Source of the DNA: JANRJY01 sp033763735
GTDB taxonomy: Bacteria; Bacteroidota; Bacteroidia; Cytophagales; UBA9547
NCBI GenBank assembly: GCA_033763735.1
Contig: JANRJY010000087.1
Location: forward strand, 1 to 64,000
Reading direction: 5' to 3'
Length of the DNA stretch: 64,000 nucleotides
The translations under genes were made by a program, and so were the position numbers. Every line of letters begins with the position of its first letter. Position 1 is the first letter of the stretch. Shown here in pieces: positions 7,327-16,263 of the stretch. Below the pieces are notes generated by a model that saw only the letters and a program-made list of their open reading frames with translations, ran no database searches and was not told where the DNA came from.

Positions 7327-8070
7327 TTAAGGGAATATTTTTAGCCCTAATAACTCACTACCTTTTTTATAAATTTTGCTTTCAAGTACTTCAAAAGCTG
7401 GATTTGCTCGATTGGGTTCAATAACATTTCGAGCAATGGGATATGCAACTAAATCTGCTAACTGAAGACCATTAATGTTATCTTTCTTGTCTTTGAAGGT
7501 AAAATTAGTTTTAAAATGATTGATTCTATTGCTTGTTAAAAGACCAGTGCCTCTACTTACAATTCTTTGAAAATGTGCTTCAAGATTTTTATCTTCTTTT
7601 TTGCCTCTTTTTTCAATGACAACTTCTAATTCTGTGTTTGGATTCAATTCTTCTAATACCATGATTGCTCTTTCTACCACAAATGATAAAGCTACTTGGT
7701 AAACATCATCTTCTAATCTGCCAAAATTTTCAATAAATTTTTGTTTTAGAATTGCTGATGCAATGATGTTATAAGGCGTTTCTGAAATAATTTTGTTTAA
7801 GTTTTGATAGAAATTGCTCTTAATCTCCAAATCGAATAGTTTTTGAAATTCCTTTTCGCACTTGCGAATATCCCTGGAGTGAAAAATGACTTGCTTATTC
7901 TGCCAAATTGCATGTTTTAATTGATTCAAAGCATTATCCGCATTTAGGTGTTCTTCATCATTTATTAATACACCACAAAGCAAAAATACTGGAAAATCAG
8001 GGTTGAGTTTAGAAAGACCGTGGTCTCCGCTTTCGTCAATGAATAAATATGTTTTGCTGGTATCTGACAT
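7327..8070 (-). CDS. DUF3800 domain protein
   Basis: A 247-residue protein from the ATG at 8070 (an in-frame TTG lies three codons upstream). The N-terminal TYLFIDESGDHG and the C-terminal NGLQLADLVAYPIARNV are the two signature blocks of DUF3800, a family with a predicted RNase H-like fold whose acidic residues (Asp/Glu in the DESG and QLAD motifs) would form the active site. DUF3800 proteins are common in defence islands and near mobile elements; their targets are unknown. It is the last gene of the minus-strand island, separated from the HEPN gene by about 200 bp, so it may have its own promoter. Confidence 0.85.
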   Translation of the reverse strand: MSDTSKTYLFIDESGDHGLSKLNPDFPVFLLCGVLINDEEHLNADNALNQLKHAIWQNKQVIFHSRDIRKCEKEFQKLFDLEIKSNFYQNLNKIISETPYNIIASAILKQKFIENFGRLEDDVYQVALSFVVERAIMVLEELNPNTELEVVIEKRGKKEDKNLEAHFQRIVSRGTGLLTSNRINHFKTNFTFKDKKDNINGLQLADLVAYPIARNVIEPNRANPAFEVLESKIYKKGSELLGLKIFP

Positions 8071-8267
8071 TGCTCGCAAAAATAAAAATAAGTATTAGAA
8101 TAGATAGAAATTACTTGTGTATCAAATCCCTCCAATGTTCCCAAATTATTAGTAAGTGTATTAATTCTCCAATGTATTAAGAGTGAATTTTTATAATGAT
8201 TTTGGCATGATAATGAATATTTGATAATTAATGTGGGATAGGAACGACCGAGAGCACATAAACATAT

Positions 8268-9095
8268 TTAATGCTCGCAATTATTTAATGCACGTAATTT
8301 ATTTATTGCCATTTCGAGAAAGTTCATGAAATCTAATTGTTTTTTTACAGCTGGTAAAGACTTATTGTAAAGACTCATTGGATCATGATTTTGCTCAGGG
8401 TAACGTGTTTTTGATACGTGCTGATTTGTTATATAAGCACAACTTAATAAAACAATCAAAACAAAACTTATATCACCCATTTTTTTGAGGACAATTGGAA
8501 ATAATTTAATTAAAAATTCCTTCAAATCTTTGTTATTAGAAAGCTCCGATATATTTTTCTGATATTCAGCAACTTTGTCATTATCAATTTGATTTAACCA
8601 TTCGTTAAGCACTTGAAAAGAATGTTCAAAATGTGTTCCAATATTGACAGGTAAAACAATTTCTTTTGGAATATTTTTCTTGATTTCATTAATTAATTTG
8701 TTCAATTCAACACTTGAAATATTAACTAGGTCCAAATTATTCAGTGAATCTATATAGCTAACTCCTTCATTTAACATTTCCTTCTGCTTGTTCAAATCAA
8801 TTTTTGAACGTTTTTTATTAAATGGCAATTCAGGAATGTTATTTGAAAGTAAGAAGGCTACTTTTCTTTTTTGAACTTCTATAAGATTTCGATGTATTTT
8901 AAATTGTTTATGTCCAATATCTTCAAATTGGCTATCTGTAAGCTGATTTGATATTAACGCATAAGCTTTATTTGCTTTTTCAGATGCTTGCTGGAAGAAA
9001 AAATATGAGGTTCGATATTGCTTATTTTCATATAGAATTCTTGAAGCTTTTAGGTCGCTTTCTGCAATATCTAACCATATTTCAAATGAACCCAT
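8268..9095 (-). CDS. HEPN domain protein
   Basis: A 275-residue protein. Residues 1-50 (IWLDIAESDLKASRILYENKQY, then FFFQQASEKANKAYAL) match the first two helices of the HEPN fold. The end of the fold appears near the C-terminus in TRYPEQNHDPM, where R and H with five residues between them fit the HEPN ribonuclease motif R-x(4-6)-H. Between these parts is a long insertion ending in a hydrophobic stretch (ISFVLIVLLSCAYI) that could be a membrane segment. HEPN proteins are RNA-cutting toxins in many anti-phage and toxin-antitoxin systems. It follows the PUA/Nmad-like gene by 16 bp and so belongs to the same operon as the GHKL-nuclease gene. Confidence 0.75.
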   Translation of the reverse strand: MGSFEIWLDIAESDLKASRILYENKQYRTSYFFFQQASEKANKAYALISNQLTDSQFEDIGHKQFKIHRNLIEVQKRKVAFLLSNNIPELPFNKKRSKIDLNKQKEMLNEGVSYIDSLNNLDLVNISSVELNKLINEIKKNIPKEIVLPVNIGTHFEHSFQVLNEWLNQIDNDKVAEYQKNISELSNNKDLKEFLIKLFPIVLKKMGDISFVLIVLLSCAYITNQHVSKTRYPEQNHDPMSLYNKSLPAVKKQLDFMNFLEMAINKLRALNNCEH

Positions 9096-9111
9096 GTTTT
9101 GACATTAATAT

Positions 9112-9843
9112 TTAAAACCTAAAATTGTTTTTGAAAATTTTATTCAAAATCAACATATAACATTTCAAAGAAAGTGGTTGTGGTTTTATACTTGTATTAT
9201 GAATTTTATTATTAATTGAATTTGCCTTAAGTATCTTATCTAGAATAATAAAGTCAGAACTTTGTAAATTCAACTTTACTGCATTATAAATAGGCTCTGT
9301 AATATAAAAATATGAGCTTTTATTATTTAAAGCTCGAGTTTTGTAAGCTTCATCCCATTGATTTTCAATATTTTTATCTATACTTTTAGATTTATCAACT
9401 TTTAATAAAAATTCTCTCGCATGGCTCCTCTCGATACTTAAATGTTTTGTAAATATACAATTTGAGGGGATTGGTAGATTATTTATTTCATACCATCTTT
9501 TCGCATCTTGATGGTCAATAAGTTTTTTTTTGACTTTAAGTATGGCAGTTAAATAGTGTAATTCATTTGTTTTATAAATTATAATATCTCCTTCTTTAAG
9601 ATTTATATTAGTCATTGCGCCTGGCCTACAAATACCAGAAACTCCAGGGAAATGGTTTTTAAAATCAGGTTCTCTTCTTATTGAGCCGTCTTCCAAGGCA
9701 TGAAGATCTAAAAATTTAGATAAGGCCTTTTTCCCATACCAAGTACTATCTAATGAGTAATATGAATTGATATAAATATTTGGTCTATATAGAATTGCAT
9801 CTATCAAACTAGTAAAGCAACTAAAGCAAATTTTTAGATTCAA
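9112..9843 (-). CDS. PUA/Nmad2-like domain protein (tentative)
   Basis: A 243-residue protein starting at a TTG that overlaps the TGA stop of the preceding gene as TTGA; no ATG occurs for the first 75 codons, so the coupled TTG start is preferred. The block SGICRPGAMTN, then LKEGDIIIYKTN and YLTAILKVKKKLIDHQDAKRWY resembles the Nmad2-type nucleotide-modification-associated domain and, more broadly, PUA-like (EVE/ASCH) folds that recognise modified bases. This is a by-eye similarity and is not certain. The position between a GHKL-ATPase/nuclease and a HEPN protein makes a sensor or specificity role plausible. Confidence 0.45.
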   Translation of the reverse strand: MNLKICFSCFTSLIDAILYRPNIYINSYYSLDSTWYGKKALSKFLDLHALEDGSIRREPDFKNHFPGVSGICRPGAMTNINLKEGDIIIYKTNELHYLTAILKVKKKLIDHQDAKRWYEINNLPIPSNCIFTKHLSIERSHAREFLLKVDKSKSIDKNIENQWDEAYKTRALNNKSSYFYITEPIYNAVKLNLQSSDFIILDKILKANSINNKIHNTSIKPQPLSLKCYMLILNKIFKNNFRF

Positions 9844-11789
9844 TTCAGAGTTGATTTATCTTTTAAAATATTGTTTAATCTGCTATTTTTTCGAATAATT
9901 TCTAAGAACACCTTATTTCTTGCCTCTGCATCAATTATTAGCGTCTTTGCGCTAATAACATAAATAGAAATACCCAATTCTTTGTAAAATCTATGAAATA
10001 TAGGTGCGTTTAAAGAAAACAATGGAGTATAATCATCTTTTTTTAGTCTGTCAGCTAATTTATCATCTATGTCTGTAATTAGAAAAGCGAAAATTTCTTC
10101 AATATTCTCCTTGCTCTTAAATGCTTCAACATAGTCAACTAATTGTTGAATACCTGCAAATTTTTTTCTATCTGACTTTGAATTAAAATCAAAAGGTTTT
10201 ATTTCAACTAAAACGGATTTTAAACTTTTAGGATTGTTTGGGTTGTGCGAAAAAAATAACGAGAGGTCTGGTTTGTTTTCTTCTAATTCTGAATCATCAG
10301 ACACCTCGCCAATGCTTTTCAATACCTCTTTTATCCTCTTTTCACTTGCAGCATAACTGTAGGTGGTAAACCGATCATCTAATAACCAAAGATTATTTTT
10401 TCCAACTGAATAGTAATCATCATCAGTATAACGTTCCATAAATAGGTTATGAATTACTGATTCAACTTTCTCTTTTTTGTCAACTAGGCTTCTTAATCTC
10501 TCTAAAACCAAGGAACGATCATTAATATAGGAAACCAATTCATTTTGAGTAATTTCAATTGCTTCTCTTAAATCTTCATCTGTATATGATTCCTTTTTAT
10601 GAGAGGTGAGTAATTTTTCTTTTTCTTTATCAAACTTTTTTTTTGCCTTTTCAATTATTTGGCTTTTATCTAAAAAACCAGCAATGTCTATGTCTTCTTC
10701 ATCAATGTAACTGATTAAATAAGGCCTTTCCTCTTGAATTGCTTCTAGTTTTTCTTTGTTAATTTTTTGTGTTTCAGGTATTCCTTCTTTGACAATTTCG
10801 GAAATGACAGCTTTTAGATTTGTATTTATCATTTCCCATGAAACTGGCGAAACAAAATCCGTTTTTGTTGGATAAATATCAAAATCGTTACGTTCGTGAT
10901 TTACCTTTTTATCAAAATAAGAAGATTCAAGTAAAAAATAGCCTGAGTAACCGTAAGGGAGAGATAGCTTGAAATCTTTCTCTGAAAATTCACAAACTGT
11001 TCGATTATTTGCACAATAATAAGTATTGAAAGTACCCTCCTCCTTCTTTACACCATGATTCAATACAAAGCCATATTCTAGAAGATTTTTGTCTTTAATC
11101 AAAAACTTCTTTTCTTCTAAATCCGGAATATCAGAGTCAATTATTTCGAGTATTTTTCCTGTTGTAGTATCCTGAATTTCAATAACTATGGAAACCTGTT
11201 TCTTTTTATAGAAAAACAGTGTTGGAATTAGATTTAGTAGGATTTTATTTTTAATTAAATTCAAGTCCAAGTCAATTCTTCTATCAATATGTTTGTCAAA
11301 ATTTTTATATTGATTTGTCAAAGTACTAAAAAATAATTCCGTTTCATTTTGAGCGACTCCGGTAGGTGTCTTAATAACGTCTTCTGTATCAAAATCAAGA
11401 TTGAACTTAAAAGACTTAACTTCTTGTTCAGATTTTATCTGACTTTTGAAGGATACATTCTCATATACTTTCAAATACACAAACCTCCCAACTCCTTTAC
11501 CTCCCAACTCCTTTTTGTATTCAGTTCTATATTTACAAAATGAAGCATAATTGTGCTCGTTTAATCCATCACCATTATCAATAATTGTGATTGTATCAAT
11601 TCGTTTGGGAACTAAGTCTATTCCATTTTCCTTCTCTGGATTATCATAAGAATGTAGTTTGCATTTGATTTTAGTAGCATTGGCATGAATTGAGTTTGTA
11701 ATAGCTTCAAACAAAACATCGTATTGAGTGACACGATTACTTATGTCCTCAGAAACTATTCGCCTTATTTCGGCAAGCATTTTACTCAT
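9840..11789 (-). CDS. GHKL ATPase fused to PD-(D/E)XK nuclease domain
   Basis: A 649-residue protein. The N-terminus carries the Bergerat ATP-binding motifs: N box FEAITNSIHANA (about 27-38), G1 IIDNGDGL (about 70-77) and G2 GGKGVGRF (about 96-103), as in Hsp90/MutL/MORC ATPases. A charged, probably coiled-coil middle (about 370-460) follows. The C-terminus contains KPDLSLFF and SVLVEIKPFDF, that is D...ExK of the PD-(D/E)XK nuclease superfamily, with a following VDYVEAF helix. The combination suggests ATP-gated DNA or RNA cleavage. The gene starts 97 bp after the type III Res gene and is coupled to the next two genes (TTGA overlap, then 16 bp). I do not recognise it as part of a named defence system. 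Confidence 0.8.
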   Translation of the reverse strand: MSKMLAEIRRIVSEDISNRVTQYDVLFEAITNSIHANATKIKCKLHSYDNPEKENGIDLVPKRIDTITIIDNGDGLNEHNYASFCKYRTEYKKELGGKGVGRFVYLKVYENVSFKSQIKSEQEVKSFKFNLDFDTEDVIKTPTGVAQNETELFFSTLTNQYKNFDKHIDRRIDLDLNLIKNKILLNLIPTLFFYKKKQVSIVIEIQDTTTGKILEIIDSDIPDLEEKKFLIKDKNLLEYGFVLNHGVKKEEGTFNTYYCANNRTVCEFSEKDFKLSLPYGYSGYFLLESSYFDKKVNHERNDFDIYPTKTDFVSPVSWEMINTNLKAVISEIVKEGIPETQKINKEKLEAIQEERPYLISYIDEEDIDIAGFLDKSQIIEKAKKKFDKEKEKLLTSHKKESYTDEDLREAIEITQNELVSYINDRSLVLERLRSLVDKKEKVESVIHNLFMERYTDDDYYSVGKNNLWLLDDRFTTYSYAASEKRIKEVLKSIGEVSDDSELEENKPDLSLFFSHNPNNPKSLKSVLVEIKPFDFNSKSDRKKFAGIQQLVDYVEAFKSKENIEEIFAFLITDIDDKLADRLKKDDYTPLFSLNAPIFHRFYKELGISIYVISAKTLIIDAEARNKVFLEIIRKNSRLNNILKDKSTLN

Positions 11790-11886
11790 AATTTAACTAT
11801 TTAAGACCTCCAATATATTCCAATTATTTTTCTTAAATCAGAATAAATAAGATGATCCAATTCTGATGGAAGAACCAAGGAAAAGA

Positions 11887-14502
11887 TTAGATAACTTTAA
11901 TTATATTTATAAAGTCCTCAAGTTTATACGCTCCATCAACTGTCCGTCTTTCGTAAACCATGAAGTAACGATAATTATTCCCTGCTTTACTTGCCCAAAG
12001 TCCGCCAAGTCTTATTTTTTGTTCTGCGTCTAAATGGTCGCCTTTGGTTTCCAATAAAATTGTCTTGCCGCTTTTTGTCTGAATTATGAAGTCGGGATAA
12101 TGGTTTACAAAGCCGTTAATTCTAAACCCTTTTCGTTCAATGTTCCTTGTCCAGAAAGCAATGTTTGTCATGTTACCAATTTCATTGATAACACGTTCTT
12201 CAAAGCCGTTCATGCTTCCTTCTTTCTCGTAAAGCGATTTGGTAATGTCTTTCGCTGTGTCGCCCGGTGAAATACTTTTTGGTAATGTGAACGATGGTTT
12301 GATAAACACTTTGTCGGTGTCTAAAAAGTCTTTAAATTTCTTCTCGGCAAACTGTTCCGAAAGTGCAATTATCTTGAATTTGATTTTGTCTTTGTAAGTG
12401 TATTCGTTAGCTGCCAAGTCGCTGAACTGCTCGTCTTTGAAATCTTCTAATATTCGGTTTATGTATTTTTCAATTTCCTTGTCGGGAATTGGGAACATAT
12501 TCCCGATTAAGTCCATTAGACGTTTGGTGAAATTCTTTACACGGCTGTCTTTACGTGAAGGGTCGAGAATGTAAGTCAATACACTTTCTTTCACATCTCC
12601 GTCAAGCCTTACAAATGTTGGTGTATGTTCTTTTTTGGTTTCGTCCAAGTCAACTTTGTAGAGTTCGGAAGTAATGCTGTCAAACGCAATGTTGGTGTCG
12701 GCTTTGCTCAATGCAAAACCTTCTAAAAGGTTTTCCTTTTCTAATGGCAATTCTTCTTCTTTCTTACCAAACAAGTCGTTGGCAGGAACTTTTAAATAAA
12801 ACTGTGGCAGATTGATTTGTTCTGCCTTTTCTCTGAAAATGTCTTTAATAGGGTATGTTTTCACAAGTTGTTGTATTTCGTTTGGCAATGCCGTTGCATG
12901 TTTGGCTTCCATTTCTGAAACCGTTTTTTCAAATGCTTCATTTTGTTCAATGGCAGTTTTTTCTATTTCCGAAACGGTAGTGTTTGGCAACTCTGTTTCT
13001 GACGGTGCAGAAATTCGGTTTGTGTCAATGTCTGAAGTAATATCTTCTGTTGGTGTTTCGGTGGTTGGAAAAACAGTCAATTGTTGTAATGGGTCTTGCT
13101 TTTTGGCTTCTTCCAAAATGGCAGGGTCAGCCAATTTGTAATCCTTGTCGCTGAAACCTGCTTTGTTCAAACCTTTCACAATGTTGTCTAAGGTGTCAAG
13201 GAATTTTGATGAAGCCGTTAAAACATAACTCAAATTGAGCAACGGAAAATTATGTTTCATTACATACGGCTGGCGTAAAACCCTGCCTAAAATTTGTTCA
13301 ACATCCACTGCCGAACTCTTGTCTGCCAATGATGCCAAGATGTAAGCAAACGGACAGTCCCAACCTTCTTTTAATGCGTTTATGGTAATGATGTAGCGGA
13401 CTTCACATTCTTTACTCATCAAGTCAATGCCTTTTATTTCATTGATGTTAGCCGTTTTGATTTTGATTTGGTCGGCAGGAATTTTCAACTCAATCAGTTT
13501 TTCCTTTAGTTTCTGAACGTTTGATTTTTCTTCTTCTTCGTTCAAAAAGTCTTTGCCGTTTTTCGGCTGGGCCTGAAACAACACAATGGGGCGAATGTAT
13601 TTTCCACCTTTCTTTTCTTCTTCAATTGCTTGCAGTTCCAAGCGTTTTTGAAGTTGTAAAGCTGAATTGATTACTTCTGTTTTGTCCTGATGATTGTAAA
13701 CAATAACAGGCAGTTTCACCATGTTTTCCTTTTTCAACTCCAATGCATCAATAAAACTAATAATGTTGCTGTTTTTGCGTGGCGTTGCGGTAAGGTCAAG
13801 AATAAAACAAGGGTTAAATTCTTTGAGCATATCTACACTTAAATCCGTTTCGGCATTGTGGCTTTCGTCCACCACAATCATTGGGTTTAGGTATTGCATT
13901 ACTTTCATCAACGATATTTCTTCTTCTTTGCCGAGCAATGCTTCAAAAGACTGCAACGAGCCGTTTTGCTCAAATACTTTTCTGCCTTCTTTGTTGGCTG
14001 TGCGTATGCTGTCAAAACTCAATACAAAAATGTTCAATTGCTCTTTTACTGAAGTGGCGTTAAATCCGCTTCCCTGCAACAGTTCGGCTTTGTCAAATAC
14101 TTCTACTTTGTTGCCGAAATGAGAATTGATTTTTTGGCGATAAGGGTGGTTGGTGTCTTTAAGGTTTTTAATGGTTTGGTCTAAAATGGTAATGGACGGA
14201 ACCAACCAAACTACTGCCTTTGGTTTGTCGTAGGCAAATGCATCAAAAATGGTTTTGATGGCATTGCAGGCAATAAAGGTTTTACCGCCTGCCGTTGGCA
14301 CTTTTACGCAAATGTGCGGAACACGGGGAACATTATTTTTGTAAGGTTCAATGGCTGTGCCTGAATACGGAAACAAAGGAGTTCTCGGGTGCTTTGCCCA
14401 AAAATTATAAAAAGAGTCTTTCACGTCTTTGGTTTTCTGTATGTTTTCCAAAAACAGTGCAAGGTCGTTGATTACTTGTTGTTGATATGGTTTTAATTCC
14501 AT
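11887..14502 (-). CDS. Type III restriction endonuclease subunit Res
   Basis: An 871-residue SF2 translocase/nuclease. It shows Walker A PTAGGKT (69-75), Walker B/DExx VVDESHN, motif III LTATPRK, GWDCPFAYILASL and the arginine-finger motif QILGRVLRQP. Near the C-terminus YPDFIIQ and ILLETKG give the D...ExK of the nuclease domain. Res works with the methyltransferase Mod in a complex that needs two inversely oriented sites and cuts DNA about 25-27 bp from one of them. The length is near the usual 900-1000 residues. It starts 3 bp after the mod stop codon, so the pair is a translationally coupled operon. All catalytic motifs appear intact. Confidence 0.9.
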   Translation of the reverse strand: MELKPYQQQVINDLALFLENIQKTKDVKDSFYNFWAKHPRTPLFPYSGTAIEPYKNNVPRVPHICVKVPTAGGKTFIACNAIKTIFDAFAYDKPKAVVWLVPSITILDQTIKNLKDTNHPYRQKINSHFGNKVEVFDKAELLQGSGFNATSVKEQLNIFVLSFDSIRTANKEGRKVFEQNGSLQSFEALLGKEEEISLMKVMQYLNPMIVVDESHNAETDLSVDMLKEFNPCFILDLTATPRKNSNIISFIDALELKKENMVKLPVIVYNHQDKTEVINSALQLQKRLELQAIEEEKKGGKYIRPIVLFQAQPKNGKDFLNEEEEKSNVQKLKEKLIELKIPADQIKIKTANINEIKGIDLMSKECEVRYIITINALKEGWDCPFAYILASLADKSSAVDVEQILGRVLRQPYVMKHNFPLLNLSYVLTASSKFLDTLDNIVKGLNKAGFSDKDYKLADPAILEEAKKQDPLQQLTVFPTTETPTEDITSDIDTNRISAPSETELPNTTVSEIEKTAIEQNEAFEKTVSEMEAKHATALPNEIQQLVKTYPIKDIFREKAEQINLPQFYLKVPANDLFGKKEEELPLEKENLLEGFALSKADTNIAFDSITSELYKVDLDETKKEHTPTFVRLDGDVKESVLTYILDPSRKDSRVKNFTKRLMDLIGNMFPIPDKEIEKYINRILEDFKDEQFSDLAANEYTYKDKIKFKIIALSEQFAEKKFKDFLDTDKVFIKPSFTLPKSISPGDTAKDITKSLYEKEGSMNGFEERVINEIGNMTNIAFWTRNIERKGFRINGFVNHYPDFIIQTKSGKTILLETKGDHLDAEQKIRLGGLWASKAGNNYRYFMVYERRTVDGAYKLEDFINIIKVI

Positions 14503-14505
14503 CGC

Positions 14506-16260
14506 TTAAAATCTTGTTATATCTCTTGGTATTTTTTTGAAAATGATATTGTACTTCGTCATGAAATCCTTTGTAAGCAAACAGTTATCGGCATAAATCA
14601 CATACTGCTCGGCTTTGGTTTTCATGGTGGCTAAAAAAGCATGGTCTAAGGTGGTTACTTCGTATTGCTCGTAGTGGAAGTAATACGCTGTATCATTATG
14701 CTTGCCCAAGAAATGTTTGTTGTCTTTATGTTTGGTTGAAGTAAGTGGCGTTTTGGTTTCGGTGTAATAAACATATTGGCGAATTTTTTCAATGCCTACC
14801 AACTCATTCAAATTGCCATCTTCTAAAAACATAGGTTGTCCTAACTCGTAAAAATCAAAACCTCCTTCTAATTTTTGATTTAAAATATTATTTTGAATTC
14901 TTTTAGAAGTAATGTCTTCAGCAATATTTATAAGATTTCCATTTTCATCAGGTTCATCCAACTGTATCACGATAAACGTTCTTTTTCCGCCATCCTCATT
15001 GTTAAGTTTTAAAATTGCGTTGGCAGTTGTGCCTGAGCCGGCAAATGAGTCCAAAACAATAGACTCCTTGCCCTCTGCACCAAAGGAAATTAGATATTTA
15101 ATTAACTCAACTGGTTTTGGATAACTAAAATTCACACCTTGCTTTTTTAATTCGGTTCTCATTTTCTCGGTAGTTCCGAAATTTCTTAACACAGAAAGTA
15201 TATTTCTTGGCTTATCATTTTCTTTTCGATACCGCACAGCTGCATTTCTGTTTAAGTAGAATGACAAAGGCGAACCTCCATCATCTATGGGTTTCATTCC
15301 ATTTTTGATGAATTGTTCTAACTTATTTCTATTTGCAAATCCACCATAGATTCTACAAGGTGCGATTAGTTTAAAATCTTTTACAATCATGTCGTCAAGC
15401 TTAACAGGTAAGCCCGAAAGATTTTCTATTTTGTAGTCTTGCTTTATTTTATCGCTAATTATCTTTTCACTCCTTGTTATTTCAAAAAAATTATCATCTA
15501 ATTCCTTGCCCTTGTAAAACAACTCTTCTTCAACACAAGGAAAACCAACTGGTAATTCAATAATTTCGGGTGGGTTAGCTGGGTTATTTTTATTTATGTT
15601 ATTGTCGGCAACGCCTTTCCATAAATTACTGTCTTCCCTTGTATTTGGGTCGACAACTCTTCCGATTGCAACATCTTTAAATTCAATATCTTTCAAATAA
15701 ACCAAGATGTATTCGTGGTTTATTTTTATTTCAAGCTGATTATCTGTATTTCCTTCTGAATTCCATATTAACTGTGTTAAAAAGTTTTTTCTGCCAAAAA
15801 TTTCATCACACACTAGTCTTAAATTTGCAACCTCTACATCATTTATTGAAATGAAGATAACCCCTTCTTCATTAAGTAGTTTTTTCATTAACTGAAGTCT
15901 CGGATACATCATACAAAGCCATTTGTCATGCCTTGTTAAATCTTCATCCTCGTTACCAACAATAGTATTCATCCATTTCTTAATTCCAGGATGACTTGAA
16001 CTATCATTATATACCCATCCCTTTTTTCCTGTGTTGTAAGGCGGGTCTATGTAAATACATTTTATGCGTCCTTCATATTCGGGTAAAAGGGCTTTAAGGG
16101 CTTCAAGGTTGTCGCCATGTATAATTTTGTTTCCGCTGTTGGTTTCTTGGTCTGTCTGCGTTCCGTTGCCAAAGCCGTAGGAGTGTTCCAAAACCTTAAA
16201 CGGCACATCCATGTGATGATTGATAACTTTATCTTTTCCTATCCAGTGTAGTGTTGGCAT
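14506..16260 (-). CDS. Type III DNA methyltransferase Mod
   Basis: A 584-residue adenine-specific methyltransferase of the beta class: catalytic motif IV DPPY at residues 72-75 (IYIDPPYNTG) comes before the AdoMet-binding motif I LDSFAGSGTTANAIL in the C-terminal half. The region between them, from about 190 to 340, should be the target-recognition domain that sets specificity for both methylation and cutting. The gene lies 3 bp downstream of the OLD-family gene and 3 bp upstream of res. I see no simple-sequence tract that would make it phase-variable. Confidence 0.9.
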   Translation of the reverse strand: MPTLHWIGKDKVINHHMDVPFKVLEHSYGFGNGTQTDQETNSGNKIIHGDNLEALKALLPEYEGRIKCIYIDPPYNTGKKGWVYNDSSSHPGIKKWMNTIVGNEDEDLTRHDKWLCMMYPRLQLMKKLLNEEGVIFISINDVEVANLRLVCDEIFGRKNFLTQLIWNSEGNTDNQLEIKINHEYILVYLKDIEFKDVAIGRVVDPNTREDSNLWKGVADNNINKNNPANPPEIIELPVGFPCVEEELFYKGKELDDNFFEITRSEKIISDKIKQDYKIENLSGLPVKLDDMIVKDFKLIAPCRIYGGFANRNKLEQFIKNGMKPIDDGGSPLSFYLNRNAAVRYRKENDKPRNILSVLRNFGTTEKMRTELKKQGVNFSYPKPVELIKYLISFGAEGKESIVLDSFAGSGTTANAILKLNNEDGGKRTFIVIQLDEPDENGNLINIAEDITSKRIQNNILNQKLEGGFDFYELGQPMFLEDGNLNELVGIEKIRQYVYYTETKTPLTSTKHKDNKHFLGKHNDTAYYFHYEQYEVTTLDHAFLATMKTKAEQYVIYADNCLLTKDFMTKYNIIFKKIPRDITRF

Positions 16261-16263
16261 GTC

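Noticed and set aside
7224..7424. 66-codon plus-strand frame with a short basic start (MARRRIDFKEKW)
   Set aside because: It spans a terminator and runs antisense into the DUF3800 gene; the hairpins account for its first half.
12812..14122. Plus-strand frames of 109 and 133 codons
   Set aside because: They are antisense shadows of the res gene, which has all helicase motifs in frame.
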